From Granulosicoccus sp. (GTDB lineage: Bacteria > Pseudomonadota > Gammaproteobacteria > Granulosicoccales > Granulosicoccaceae), in assembly GCA_023301725.1 (NCBI GenBank), contig JALZUD010000016.1, positions 59,803-123,802 of the forward strand: a stretch of 64,000 bases of DNA, read 5' to 3'. The notes under the pieces were generated by a model, which worked only from the letters and a program-made list of their open reading frames with translations, had not been told where the DNA came from and did not search any database. The position numbers and the translations under genes were made by a program. Of the stretch, positions 8,846 through 17,388 are shown in pieces. How positions within the stretch are numbered: the stretch's first letter is position 1; each line of letters starts with the position of its first letter.

Positions 8846-11800
8846 TTAGAAAACTTGCTATTAGCTGACATGCGAGCTTCAGGTTTTAGTGTCTTCTGCC
8901 AACCCGAAAGCACGCGTTGATTAAAATGCTCCAAGGCAGCTAAATCTCCATTCAGCGTTGGCAGAGCTTGCTGCGCGCTAAGCTCTAGGCGGTCACACAG
9001 TGTTAAATACTCAAGGTAACCCACATTCCCACCGGAGCCGCGCAACCAGTGAGCTATATCTGCAACACTCTGCATGTCATTACTAGCAACAACTTCATGC
9101 AGTGTCTGCATCTGTTGTTGTAATTTCTCAACAAAAAGGCTCACTACTTCGTAGAATTCAGGCAGTTCGACAGGCAAGTCAGAAAACACAGGTTCATCTT
9201 GATTGATCAAGCTCACATCAGCCATCTCTGACCCTTCATCCTCTGCAGAAGTTGAAATCGTAACGCCTGCTTGCGCGAGACTCTCTGCAGGATCAGCTAC
9301 GATCAAGTGCTGCAAGTGGTCAATAGCAGCAAGTGCTGATATGCAGCTTGCAGAATTTTGTGCATCAGCCGCCGTTTCAAGATCAATTCCAGGCGCCGCG
9401 AGTGGGTTGAGTCCGACACTAGATGCCGAGCCCTTGAGCCAATGACCAAAATCATGGATCGACTGCCAATCCTCAGACTCGATCATCGCTCGCAACTCCA
9501 CAGTTCGTTGTGAGAGTCGAAGACGAAAATCCTCTACTATTGGAATAAAGCGACTATCTGATCGAGCCAACTCGCTAACTATAGATTGAGTACTAACGTG
9601 CTCCTTGCTAGGTGTCTGTTCAGCAGGCGTATCAGGGACCACCCTGGGAAGCTCCTGACGTTCAACACCGCCAAGCAACTTAGCCAGTAAAGCACCCAGC
9701 TTATCGATGTCGATGGGTTTAGGCATGTAATGTGAAAAACCAGAGGCAAGCACTTTTTCTTCAAACCCCTTCATGGCATTTGCTGTAAGAGCCACCACCG
9801 GCAGGGTTGCACCTCGTTCACGCATCGTAGAGGCCGCTGTATACCCGTCCATCACCGGCATCTGAATATCCATGAGCACGGCATCGTAGGCTAGATCACC
9901 TGTGGCATTGAAAAGCGCATCCACACCTTCTTGACCGTTGTTTGCCAAATCAACACTCAGCCCCATATCACCAAGAACGATACTAAGTAGCTGTCGATTT
10001 TCAGGACCATCATCAACCACCAGTACACGCGAGGGGTTGATGTCCCAAACCATGTTGATTTTCTGTTCACCTTCAGCCAATAGCTTGATGAGAGCCTCTG
10101 GCGCTAAAAGTTCGTACTTATCGTTGTTGAACGGAAGAGATATCCGAAACGTACTACCTACGTCTGGCTCGCTACTCACACTTAACTGCCCTTGCATTGC
10201 CTCAGTCAATTGGCGACTGATAGAAAGACCTAACCCTGTACCACCGAAGCGTCTTGCAATGGAGGTATCAGCTTGTGCAAACGCGTCGAAGATTTTGAGT
10301 TGCTGGTCCTCGCTCATACCGATACCACTATCAGTGACCTCGATAACCACATGCGCCTCTTGCTGTGTGTCCGAATCGCTAGCAGACAACCTGACAATAA
10401 CATCACCACTATCAGTAAACTTGATGGCGTTTCCAACAAGATTAGTAATCACCTGACGCAATCTGGATGGATCCGCATGTATTGCGTCAGGCAGAGCCGT
10501 CGCAATGTCCAGACTCAAGCCAATACTTTTTTCATCAGCCTTTGCCTGCATTACGCGTATGACGTCATTGGCAATTTCAGCGCACTGGCATGGCAGCTCT
10601 TCAACTTCCATAGCTCCAGATTCAACTTTTGATAAATCAAGCACATCGTTAATCAGTTCCAGAAGATGCTGACCGCTCTTGGCTATAGTGTTGAGATACT
10701 CTTGTCGCTCACCCTCTGTTTGCCTGTTATTGCGTCGCATAACTTCGGTAAAACCCAATATGGCAGTCATTGGAGTTCGTATTTCATGACTCATATTAGA
10801 TAAGAAGCTACTTTTTGCACTGTTAGCCTCTTCCGCCAATTCCATGGATTCACGAAGCTGTACCTCCTGCTTCTCTAGCTGGGTGATGTCATCCATGCTA
10901 ACTAGCACGCCACCTACTTCATCTTGAGCAGTAATAACAGGGGAGCAGTTAACAATAAACGAACGCTGAACACCTTCAAGATCAGTAAACCGCACCTTCT
11001 CGTGACGAGTGGATTCAGATCCGTTCAGAGCATCTTCCCATACGTACGATTCGGAATTCTCCCAAGGCAATTGTTTGGCAGGTTGACCCATTAGTTGCTC
11101 CATGGACTGGCCTGTCAATTCGATAAATGCAGAATTGGCCAAAACAATGTTGCCACGTATGTCGAGCACTAAAAGTGCTTCTGCAATGGTATCTAGCGCT
11201 GAGCGTACTCTTGAAGGCACAGCCGAAGATGGGTTTAGTTCTTTGAGAACCTTGCCAAGAAAAAAATAGAATAATGGAAAGCAAACAATGGATATGAAAC
11301 CGATAATAGCCCAACGCGTATCTAACCATTGCCGGTAGCGCGGTGCGTTGGCGGTTGATACGAATTCCACTACCAGCTCTCCCCAGGGGCGATTACGTTG
11401 CACAATCGGCACTGTTACATCTGAAGTGAGTATGGGTGCCGAAGATGCATCAGTTGCCGAGGCAGCTGCAGATAGAAACTGATATTCACCACCAGATCGA
11501 CGTTCAAGTCGCATCGCATGGATCGACGGGTTTTGCTCAATGATAAATTCTAGTGAATAGCGTAAATCCGTCAAATCACCATTTTTTAACAGCGCAGAAC
11601 CTAATATCGTTATTGACTCGGCCAGTGTGATTCTTGACTGCTGCTCTTGGAGTTGCTTATCAGGTATCAGGCCTAAAAATAATGCTAACAGCGTGCTACT
11701 ACCTACTAATGATGTAAGGCCGACTACGATGTGCAATCGAGCGCTCATACGTGGGAACGGCCACAGCCGCGATACGGTATCGCGCCAACTTGAAAAAAGC

Positions 11801-11847
11801 GTCTGTGTAGACTCAGTTGCAGCTATTGGAGCCGCGGACGTGCTCAT
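8842..11847 (-). CDS. Hybrid sensor histidine kinase with PAS, receiver and two Hpt domains
   Basis: This 1001-aa protein has TM1 at about 40-60, a periplasmic sensor of about 115 residues, TM2 at about 178-199, PAS (about 215-325), HisKA with His354 in NMSHEIRTPM, HATPase (N-box VGNAIKF, G-boxes DSGIGM and GGTGLGLSI), a receiver (VLMDIQMPVMDG) and two C-terminal Hpt domains. The Hpt domains are centred on FGHWLKGSASSVG and IAHWLRGSGGNVG. The organisation is BarA/GacS-like with a duplicated Hpt. A strong GAGGG Shine-Dalgarno precedes the ATG. It is translationally coupled to the receiver-GGDEF-EAL gene, implying a relay that ends in c-di-GMP degradation. Confidence 0.94.
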   Translation of the reverse strand: MSTSAAPIAATESTQTLFSSWRDTVSRLWPFPRMSARLHIVVGLTSLVGSSTLLALFLGLIPDKQLQEQQSRITLAESITILGSALLKNGDLTDLRYSLEFIIEQNPSIHAMRLERRSGGEYQFLSAAASATDASSAPILTSDVTVPIVQRNRPWGELVVEFVSTANAPRYRQWLDTRWAIIGFISIVCFPLFYFFLGKVLKELNPSSAVPSRVRSALDTIAEALLVLDIRGNIVLANSAFIELTGQSMEQLMGQPAKQLPWENSESYVWEDALNGSESTRHEKVRFTDLEGVQRSFIVNCSPVITAQDEVGGVLVSMDDITQLEKQEVQLRESMELAEEANSAKSSFLSNMSHEIRTPMTAILGFTEVMRRNNRQTEGERQEYLNTIAKSGQHLLELINDVLDLSKVESGAMEVEELPCQCAEIANDVIRVMQAKADEKSIGLSLDIATALPDAIHADPSRLRQVITNLVGNAIKFTDSGDVIVRLSASDSDTQQEAHVVIEVTDSGIGMSEDQQLKIFDAFAQADTSIARRFGGTGLGLSISRQLTEAMQGQLSVSSEPDVGSTFRISLPFNNDKYELLAPEALIKLLAEGEQKINMVWDINPSRVLVVDDGPENRQLLSIVLGDMGLSVDLANNGQEGVDALFNATGDLAYDAVLMDIQMPVMDGYTAASTMRERGATLPVVALTANAMKGFEEKVLASGFSHYMPKPIDIDKLGALLAKLLGGVERQELPRVVPDTPAEQTPSKEHVSTQSIVSELARSDSRFIPIVEDFRLRLSQRTVELRAMIESEDWQSIHDFGHWLKGSASSVGLNPLAAPGIDLETAADAQNSASCISALAAIDHLQHLIVADPAESLAQAGVTISTSAEDEGSEMADVSLINQDEPVFSDLPVELPEFYEVVSLFVEKLQQQMQTLHEVVASNDMQSVADIAHWLRGSGGNVGYLEYLTLCDRLELSAQQALPTLNGDLAALEHFNQRVLSGWQKTLKPEARMSANSKFSK

Positions 11848-11951
11848 AACTGAACCCTCAGTGCGTTAAGACTGTGATTACAAAGCGCTACCCCGATAGC
11901 AATAGAATTTCTAGCGGATTGATCTGAGGAATGGATTAACTGTTGGTTCAT
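11844..11951 (-). CDS. Possible 35-aa small ORF between M50 gene and kinase
   Basis: The minus-strand frame starts at ATG 11949-11951, six bases after the M50 gene stop, and ends with a TGA that overlaps the kinase ATG. The translation begins MNQQLIHSSDQSARNSIAIG and ends LNALRVQL. There is no convincing Shine-Dalgarno, and the GAGGG inside it serves the kinase. It could be a coupling leader peptide, a substrate of the neighbouring protease/transport module, or a chance frame filling a 109-nt gap. Confidence 0.2.
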   Translation of the reverse strand: MNQQLIHSSDQSARNSIAIGVALCNHSLNALRVQL

Positions 11952-11956
11952 AGTAA

Positions 11957-14059
11957 TCATACATTCAGATGCTTCAGCAATAGCTGTCGCCCCAAGCGAA
12001 ACCAACGTGTTCCAAGTGGTTCACTAGCGTGCTGGAAGGTCACGAAAGCTCGAGTGCCTACAGGTATATTCATCGGAGTGCTCTCGTGTCCTTGAATAGC
12101 CAACTCAAGATGAAACACCTTCTCTCGTGTTCGAGGCCCTTGCTCAACGTCATTTTGCTCAACATCAAAACCTCCAAAACCAGTATCAATCAATGCTGCA
12201 CTAGGCAATTCATGTGTGCCTGCTGGCACTTGCCGAACGAGTGAAGCCGGAAAACTATGCGACATGGCTGATGCTAGCCTGACATGGACATCACCCGAAT
12301 CACCCGACACTCGGCCAAGCGCAGACTGATCGACCACTGCACGAACCAGTCTTCTTCTGGCATTCACAACGTAAGCCAACAGCACCCCTTGTGATACATA
12401 TCGTCCAGAACTTGTGTATCCGTCACTTAAGGCGACGCGTCCGTCCTCTGTAGATCGTATTATCAATTTCTCTATTTGACGCTCTGCATGCACCGCTTCC
12501 AGATCGGCCTGTGATAACTCGATACGCGCAGCTACTGCACGACTGGGATCACTCTGACGATAGCGTTCGACCTCAAGCTGTGCCAACCTCACAGCCGCAC
12601 GCTTTCGACTGAGGCTCAAATCCAGCGTGGGATCACTCAGAATCATGATGGCTTGCCCTTTTTTTACCTCATCGCCGTTTGCCACCAGAATTTGGCTAAG
12701 CTCGCCGGGCAGCGATGCATAGATCTGAGCCTGCTCATCCACCCAAACAACGCCTTGAGTTCGAGTTGCGGATGGCATGGGTAACATCAAAAACACAGCA
12801 GCTGTCGCAAACACGATACCGGCGGTTGTACCCACCGCCCACCATCGGTTTCCTGACAGCTCCTGAGAACTACGGAAATAATTGTACGTGCGACAGGCAG
12901 GTAGACCGAACAATGGCACGAGAGAGAAGGCTGATAAAATTACCCCTAACTCATGAAAAGTACTGATTAGATATACACAGATTAGTGCCGAAATAAAAAC
13001 TCGGTAACACGGACTTAAAAACCCGTATACCAGCATTAGTGGTGTCTCACCGTTCGCCACAATCGGTTTGATATTGCCATGAACCCGGAGCATGTGTCTT
13101 TTAAACAAATACTGATAAAACAAAGTCGCACGACGCGACAAACCCGGGCTGTCCAACGCATCTTCGAGTAAGTAGTAGCCATCGAACTTTAACAGCGGGT
13201 TCGCATTAAAAACCAGGATCGATGCCATGCTCATAAGCACCAGACTAAACGCCATATCAGCCACAACCCCGGCAGACAGCACAATCCATAAAATTAGGGC
13301 GCAACTGGCTACAAACAGATCCATCAACATTCCAGCGCCAGTAACATGCATCCTTCGCCTACGCGTTAAAGTCCATGAGTCAGTAGCATCAACATAAGGT
13401 AGTGGAAACAACACCACAAACGACACACCCGCCTCTGGTACCTGTCCGCCATAACGCTGTAAAACCCAGCCATGCGCAAGCTCATGGAGTGCTTTAGATA
13501 GCGGATAGAGAAGAAAGAAATGCCAGACGTAGGTTGTTGCGGTGGATTGTCCAAATTGTTGTACAACGACTGGCCAATGCATAACCAGCAGATATGAACT
13601 CAGACAAACCACACTGAGAAGTATCCAGCGAATCAGCTTTCCCGATAGTGCGGATGACACACGGCACAGAGCATTCAAAAGGCGAGTTGGATTGAACAAT
13701 GCGCAGCGAATCATCAATGGGTTTTTCTGCGCAAAAAATCGAGCCACTGAAGACCCTGTCTGTGGCTGCGCCACTTCAGAACTCAGCATACCCTGTCGTT
13801 GCAATTGCATAACTGCGCCCAGCAAACGCTGATCACCAAACACTGGCGTGTGGTTCTGTAACCATAGTTGTAATTGGAGACTTCCGTCAAGCTGACAGAA
13901 CGCTGGCCACAAGTCAGATTGCAACCTGACATGACAAGCATTGATGGTGTTTTTGATAATTACCCAGTGCTCACCACGTACAACCGTAGGCGTCACTGTA
14001 CAATGCTGGCTTAGTACGGGAAACCCTTCCAGCACCTTTTTAACGTGTAGCTCATTCAT
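11957..14059 (-). CDS. PqqD-like / M50 zinc protease / HlyD-like fusion membrane protein
   Basis: This 700-aa protein has three parts. Residues 1-100 form a small PqqD-like winged-helix region. The membrane-embedded M50 (site-2 protease-type) core carries HELAHGW (His192, Glu193, His196) and the second ligand motif NANPLLKFDG, so all catalytic and zinc residues are present; several hydrophobic segments surround them. The C-terminal periplasmic adaptor half has lipoyl-like strands (GELSQILVANGDEVKKGQ), a short coiled coil and a beta domain. An upstream ATG (14119) exists, but 14059 gives an ATGA overlap with the preceding adaptor gene and is preferred. The family is often labelled putative peptide zinc metalloprotease (YydH-like). 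The substrate is unknown. It is probably an inner-membrane partner of the HlyD protein next door. Confidence 0.85.
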   Translation of the reverse strand: MNELHVKKVLEGFPVLSQHCTVTPTVVRGEHWVIIKNTINACHVRLQSDLWPAFCQLDGSLQLQLWLQNHTPVFGDQRLLGAVMQLQRQGMLSSEVAQPQTGSSVARFFAQKNPLMIRCALFNPTRLLNALCRVSSALSGKLIRWILLSVVCLSSYLLVMHWPVVVQQFGQSTATTYVWHFFLLYPLSKALHELAHGWVLQRYGGQVPEAGVSFVVLFPLPYVDATDSWTLTRRRRMHVTGAGMLMDLFVASCALILWIVLSAGVVADMAFSLVLMSMASILVFNANPLLKFDGYYLLEDALDSPGLSRRATLFYQYLFKRHMLRVHGNIKPIVANGETPLMLVYGFLSPCYRVFISALICVYLISTFHELGVILSAFSLVPLFGLPACRTYNYFRSSQELSGNRWWAVGTTAGIVFATAAVFLMLPMPSATRTQGVVWVDEQAQIYASLPGELSQILVANGDEVKKGQAIMILSDPTLDLSLSRKRAAVRLAQLEVERYRQSDPSRAVAARIELSQADLEAVHAERQIEKLIIRSTEDGRVALSDGYTSSGRYVSQGVLLAYVVNARRRLVRAVVDQSALGRVSGDSGDVHVRLASAMSHSFPASLVRQVPAGTHELPSAALIDTGFGGFDVEQNDVEQGPRTREKVFHLELAIQGHESTPMNIPVGTRAFVTFQHASEPLGTRWFRLGRQLLLKHLNV

Positions 14060-15906
14060 CGCAGTAAGCCAAGTTTCCAGCCTAGCCAAAAAAGACGCGA
14101 AGCTGCTCTCTTTGACCACTGAACCCCCAAGGCTTGACGGGCCACCAGAATTTTCCCAAGACCTTGCATGCCTGGACGCAAAGATTCGTTTTCTATTAGT
14201 TCCGCATGCACTTGTACGGTATTTACACCAGCGCTTGCGACAACCAAAGGCATTATTGCTACAACCTCAGCAGCAAGCACACGTGAAGGATTCGCCGATA
14301 ATCGTAGTCCAACTGCTTGCCCTACTTGAACGTGTTGCACATCGTATTCTGATACATCAAGAACCAGACGATTCGAGTCTATTGAACCTAAGGAGAACAA
14401 AGTTTCTCCAGCGGAAATTGTTGCGCCAAGATAATCGTCCAGTGTAGCGCTAAGAACTACCGCATCTGTTGGCGCGTTGATTACCATCTTATTGCGTTGT
14501 ACACCGATTTGAATGATCTCTGTACTTATTTGCAATAACTCCTCTTTAAGCCGTGTGACTTCAACTCGGTCATGCTCTGCTAATGCCTTTGCATAAGATT
14601 GCTCGTTCTGAAGAGACTGACTTCTTAGCTTTTGCTGCTGTAGCTGTAAATCATGATCATCTAACGTGGCAAGCGTTTGCCCTTTGGTAATTTGATCTCC
14701 AGCCTTGACTTCAATGGACTCCACAACACCATCAACAGGGGCGATTAATACATGTCGCTCTGACGGCTCAACATTCAGTGGAGCACTTATTCGTTGCTCC
14801 ATAGGAAAGAAAAACAACCACAGAACAAACAAGATAGCGACAGACAGATTCAGCTGCCGAATGCGCGAAGAGCCCATGTTGGCTAACCACTGCCGATATC
14901 TTCGGTTTAGCGTAGCTCGCACCCCCAGAAGACCTGTTTTTACAAGTTGAGATACTTGTAATGCTGCAGAGACTTCATCAAGTAACTCATCGCTCTGACT
15001 GGCACAAAACGGATGAGCAATAGTGCGTTCCAGCGCTATTACAAACCACGTATTCTCCACAAGGACAGGTAAACTTAAACGCGCACATTGCTCGATTGCC
15101 TGACTCACTGGTGTTTGTGTAATCAACGTACGTTCTACGCAGGCTTGATTCAGCATGTCCAACGGCAGTTTCTGACCAAGATAGGCACGCTCAATATTTG
15201 TCACGCATGCACGCGATGCAGCAAGACGAGCGTCAATACGCGGCTGCCCCGACACAGCAAGCAATGAGACACTGGTCACCTCACCCGCAGCGGTTTCAAG
15301 TTTGGCGAGTAAACAACAGCTCGAACCTGTGCGCTGCGCAATTTCGCTAACTAACTGCGTATATATACAACTAGAAGTTTCGCGCTGCGCATCTGTAACA
15401 ACCCACTGAGCCAGACTAGGAGCAACAGCAGAAGGCTGAGCTGTATTGGCGAATTGTTCGAAAGCTGAAAAGGCCCACTCCACTAGTTTAACTTGCGTTT
15501 GCAGATCTAAAACAGAAATGCCACGATGCTTTATCACCAGCACATAGTGAACTGGCTTGCCTTTTTTTCCAATAGCATCAGGAATGGCTAAGGCCGAACC
15601 ACCCTCTTCGCCAACTTCATCTATTTTCACTAAACTAGCTGTGTCTGCACAGCGCTGAGCTAAATGACGTAGCACATTATCAGGAGCTATTTCAGCTGGC
15701 AAGGCACATAATTGGCGTAGCGTGGCTTTTTCTGCGCGCACATTGCAGTGGTATAACACCAAAGAATTTGCGCACAGTAGCTTTTGAATCCAATGCAACC
15801 ACGAATGACAGGCGTCGGGCGACGCCACTGTATTAGACACTGACACTTTCGGCTTTGCGAAACCATCAATGACTAACGGTTGAGAATCGAACACAGCGGA
15901 AGGCAT
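14056..15906 (-). CDS. HlyD-family adaptor with a large cytosolic GAF-like N-terminal half
   Basis: The 616 aa fall into two halves. Residues 1-345 are soluble and look like two successive GAF-type regions (about 30-150 and 170-330), judged from length and alternating strand/helix pattern only. One transmembrane helix at about 358-376 (SVAILFVLWLFFF) precedes a HlyD/AcrA-type part. That part shows lipoyl motif APVDGVVESIEVKAGDQITKGQ, a coiled-coil hairpin (about 435-485), a second lipoyl half and a barrel domain ending LRPGMQGLGKILV. No pump or TolC gene is adjacent. Translational coupling to the M50 fusion suggests one complex. A candidate promoter lies at 15991-16019. Confidence 0.82.
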   Translation of the reverse strand: MPSAVFDSQPLVIDGFAKPKVSVSNTVASPDACHSWLHWIQKLLCANSLVLYHCNVRAEKATLRQLCALPAEIAPDNVLRHLAQRCADTASLVKIDEVGEEGGSALAIPDAIGKKGKPVHYVLVIKHRGISVLDLQTQVKLVEWAFSAFEQFANTAQPSAVAPSLAQWVVTDAQRETSSCIYTQLVSEIAQRTGSSCCLLAKLETAAGEVTSVSLLAVSGQPRIDARLAASRACVTNIERAYLGQKLPLDMLNQACVERTLITQTPVSQAIEQCARLSLPVLVENTWFVIALERTIAHPFCASQSDELLDEVSAALQVSQLVKTGLLGVRATLNRRYRQWLANMGSSRIRQLNLSVAILFVLWLFFFPMEQRISAPLNVEPSERHVLIAPVDGVVESIEVKAGDQITKGQTLATLDDHDLQLQQQKLRSQSLQNEQSYAKALAEHDRVEVTRLKEELLQISTEIIQIGVQRNKMVINAPTDAVVLSATLDDYLGATISAGETLFSLGSIDSNRLVLDVSEYDVQHVQVGQAVGLRLSANPSRVLAAEVVAIMPLVVASAGVNTVQVHAELIENESLRPGMQGLGKILVARQALGVQWSKRAASRLFWLGWKLGLLR

Positions 15907-15990
15907 AAATCAGGTGGCACCATTGGTGCGTATCCAAGTGATACTACTACCCTGCAACTAGTGATCCAAACCTTGCGTATTGGCTCTGAC

Positions 15991-16019
15991 ACTGTATCAA
16001 TGGATACAAAGGTTGACAA
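15991..16019 (-). promoter_or_regulatory. Candidate promoter and operator for the HlyD/M50 genes
   Basis: On the minus strand, TTGTCA (16014-16019) and TACAGT (15991-15996) are separated by 17 nt, a fair sigma-70 match about 85 nt before the HlyD start. The inverted repeat TGTATC-N4-GATACA (15993-16008) overlaps the spacer and -10, the placement expected for a repressor. The regulator is unknown. Confidence 0.4.
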
Positions 16020-16058
16020 ATATCCTAGAGTCGAGGCATGTGGGCTTTTAGGATGTCG

Positions 16059-16086
16059 CAGCTGCAATACAGGTGAATTGCAGCTG
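16059..16086. terminator. Perfect hairpin ending the chemotaxis operon
   Basis: CAGCTGCAAT and ATTGCAGCTG form a perfect 10-bp stem with an 8-nt loop (16069-16076), 23 nt downstream of the CheX-like stop. No U-tract follows on the minus strand, so it is either a non-canonical terminator or an mRNA 3'-end stabiliser. It separates the che operon from the HlyD/M50 promoter. Confidence 0.45.
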
Positions 16087-16109
16087 AGCGGGCAACAATT
16101 GAGTCGATC

Positions 16110-16556
16110 TTATGCAGCTTCTTGGCACACATCAGCACTGTCGGAAACACACACAGACACAAGATTATCCATACAACTGAACACAATCCAGTTAACATCA
16201 TCTTCCGCTATAGTCTCACTGGTGATACTGGGCAAGGACAAATCGCAGATTTCAGGGAGTAAGCACTTCACAGTGCCACCCAGCATGTTTGTCAGTTCAG
16301 TCAAGGTATCTGCACAATCGCTGTCATTAACTTCACTCTGTAGGCAACTAAACATCACTGAGGCTGCGTACTCCAGAAACACTCTGCTTGCTTTCACTGC
16401 AACAGTGCCAGTCCAGGCACCCGTTATTTTGATCTCCGCGCCCAGGCTTTCAGCCATTGACAAAGAGGAATCGTAACTGATGTCAATTGGCAGCTCTAAC
16501 ACTGTCATCCACACGGTTTCGACAATTTCCAGCACATCTTTTTCGTCAATGACGCT
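16110..16556 (-). CDS. CheX/CheC-like chemotaxis phosphatase
   Basis: CheX-type proteins dephosphorylate CheY-P. The 148-aa frame from MSVIDEKDVLEIVETVWM has the size of CheX. It contains the family-like helix ELTNMLGGTVKCLLP, matching the E-x2-N-x3-G active-site pattern of the CheC/CheX/FliY group, followed by LSLPSI strands. The frame can be extended upstream to 16676, but that would overlap cheR by 100 nt and add a non-conserved hydrophobic stretch, so ATG 16556 (19 nt after the cheR stop) is preferred. It is the last gene of the che operon and the only candidate CheY-P phosphatase; no CheZ or CheD is present. Confidence 0.7.
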   Translation of the reverse strand, partial: SVIDEKDVLEIVETVWMTVLELPIDISYDSSLSMAESLGAEIKITGAWTGTVAVKASRVFLEYAASVMFSCLQSEVNDSDCADTLTELTNMLGGTVKCLLPEICDLSLPSITSETIAEDDVNWIVFSCMDNLVSVCVSDSADVCQEAA

Positions 16557-16575
16557 CATATCCTGAATCTCTAAA

Positions 16576-17388
16576 CTAGGCGATTTTGTAGTAGTGGCTA
16601 TGATCAGTGTTAACTCGGTCATAGTCAGTATTAAGATTAAGAGTGGTCTCAGACAAGCCAAGAAACAGAAAGCCATTAGGCTTAAGTACTTTGCTCGTGC
16701 TTAGCAACACTTGGGTTTTTACAGAGGGGACAAAGTAGATCAAGACATTACGCAAAAAAATCACATCCATCATGGGCAGACCATCCCACCTTTCAATCAG
16801 ATTGAGTTGTTCAAAGCTCACCATGCTACGCAGCGCACTGTTTACTTCCCAATGAAGGCCTTTCTGTTCGAAGTACTTAGGTAGCAGTTGCACGGGTAAA
16901 CCGCGATTGACCTCAAGGCGACTGTATCGTCCTTGCTCAGCTTTGGTAATAACTTCTTTGGAAATATCTGTGGCCTTAATACGAACTCGCGACGCTAACT
17001 GCGGACAATGTTCAAGAATTGACATGGCGATGGTGTACGGCTCTTGGCCTGTTGAACACGCTGCACACCAGATATTTATAGTATCTGAATGTGAACGCGC
17101 TATTTCTGGAAGAACATTTTCACACAGCGTCACGAATGGATGCGAATCACGAAAAAACGATGTCTCATTTGTGGTCATAGCGTCAACTACACGCTCCTCC
17201 AACTCAGGACTAGCGGCCCTACGTAAGCCAGCCAACAGCTCCGTAGCACACGCGTAATCTGTTTTACGCGAAAGAGCCGTGAGTCTCGACTCAACAAGAT
17301 ATTTCATGTCAGAATCAATGGCTATTGCCGCTGCCTTGTTAACCAGAGAGCAAACAAAATCAAAATCCGAATCGCTTATCTCATTCAT
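16576..17388 (-). CDS. cheR: Chemotaxis protein methyltransferase CheR
   Basis: CheR methylates glutamates of chemoreceptors with S-adenosylmethionine. The 270 aa contain the N-terminal helical domain and the catalytic part: TTNETSFFRD, IWCAACSTGQEPYT (SAM-binding), KATDISKEVI and the FLRNVLIYF motif. There is no C-terminal pentapeptide-tether or TPR extension. It overlaps cheB by 4 nt (ATGA). Upstream cheB and downstream cheX-like form an adaptation and signal-termination block. Confidence 0.96.
   Translation of the reverse strand: MNEISDSDFDFVCSLVNKAAAIAIDSDMKYLVESRLTALSRKTDYACATELLAGLRRAASPELEERVVDAMTTNETSFFRDSHPFVTLCENVLPEIARSHSDTINIWCAACSTGQEPYTIAMSILEHCPQLASRVRIKATDISKEVITKAEQGRYSRLEVNRGLPVQLLPKYFEQKGLHWEVNSALRSMVSFEQLNLIERWDGLPMMDVIFLRNVLIYFVPSVKTQVLLSTSKVLKPNGFLFLGLSETTLNLNTDYDRVNTDHSHYYKIA

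Noticed and set aside
15873..16067. 64-codon minus-strand frame running into the HlyD gene
   Set aside because: It needs a TTG start, spans the promoter region and shows no gene-like features.
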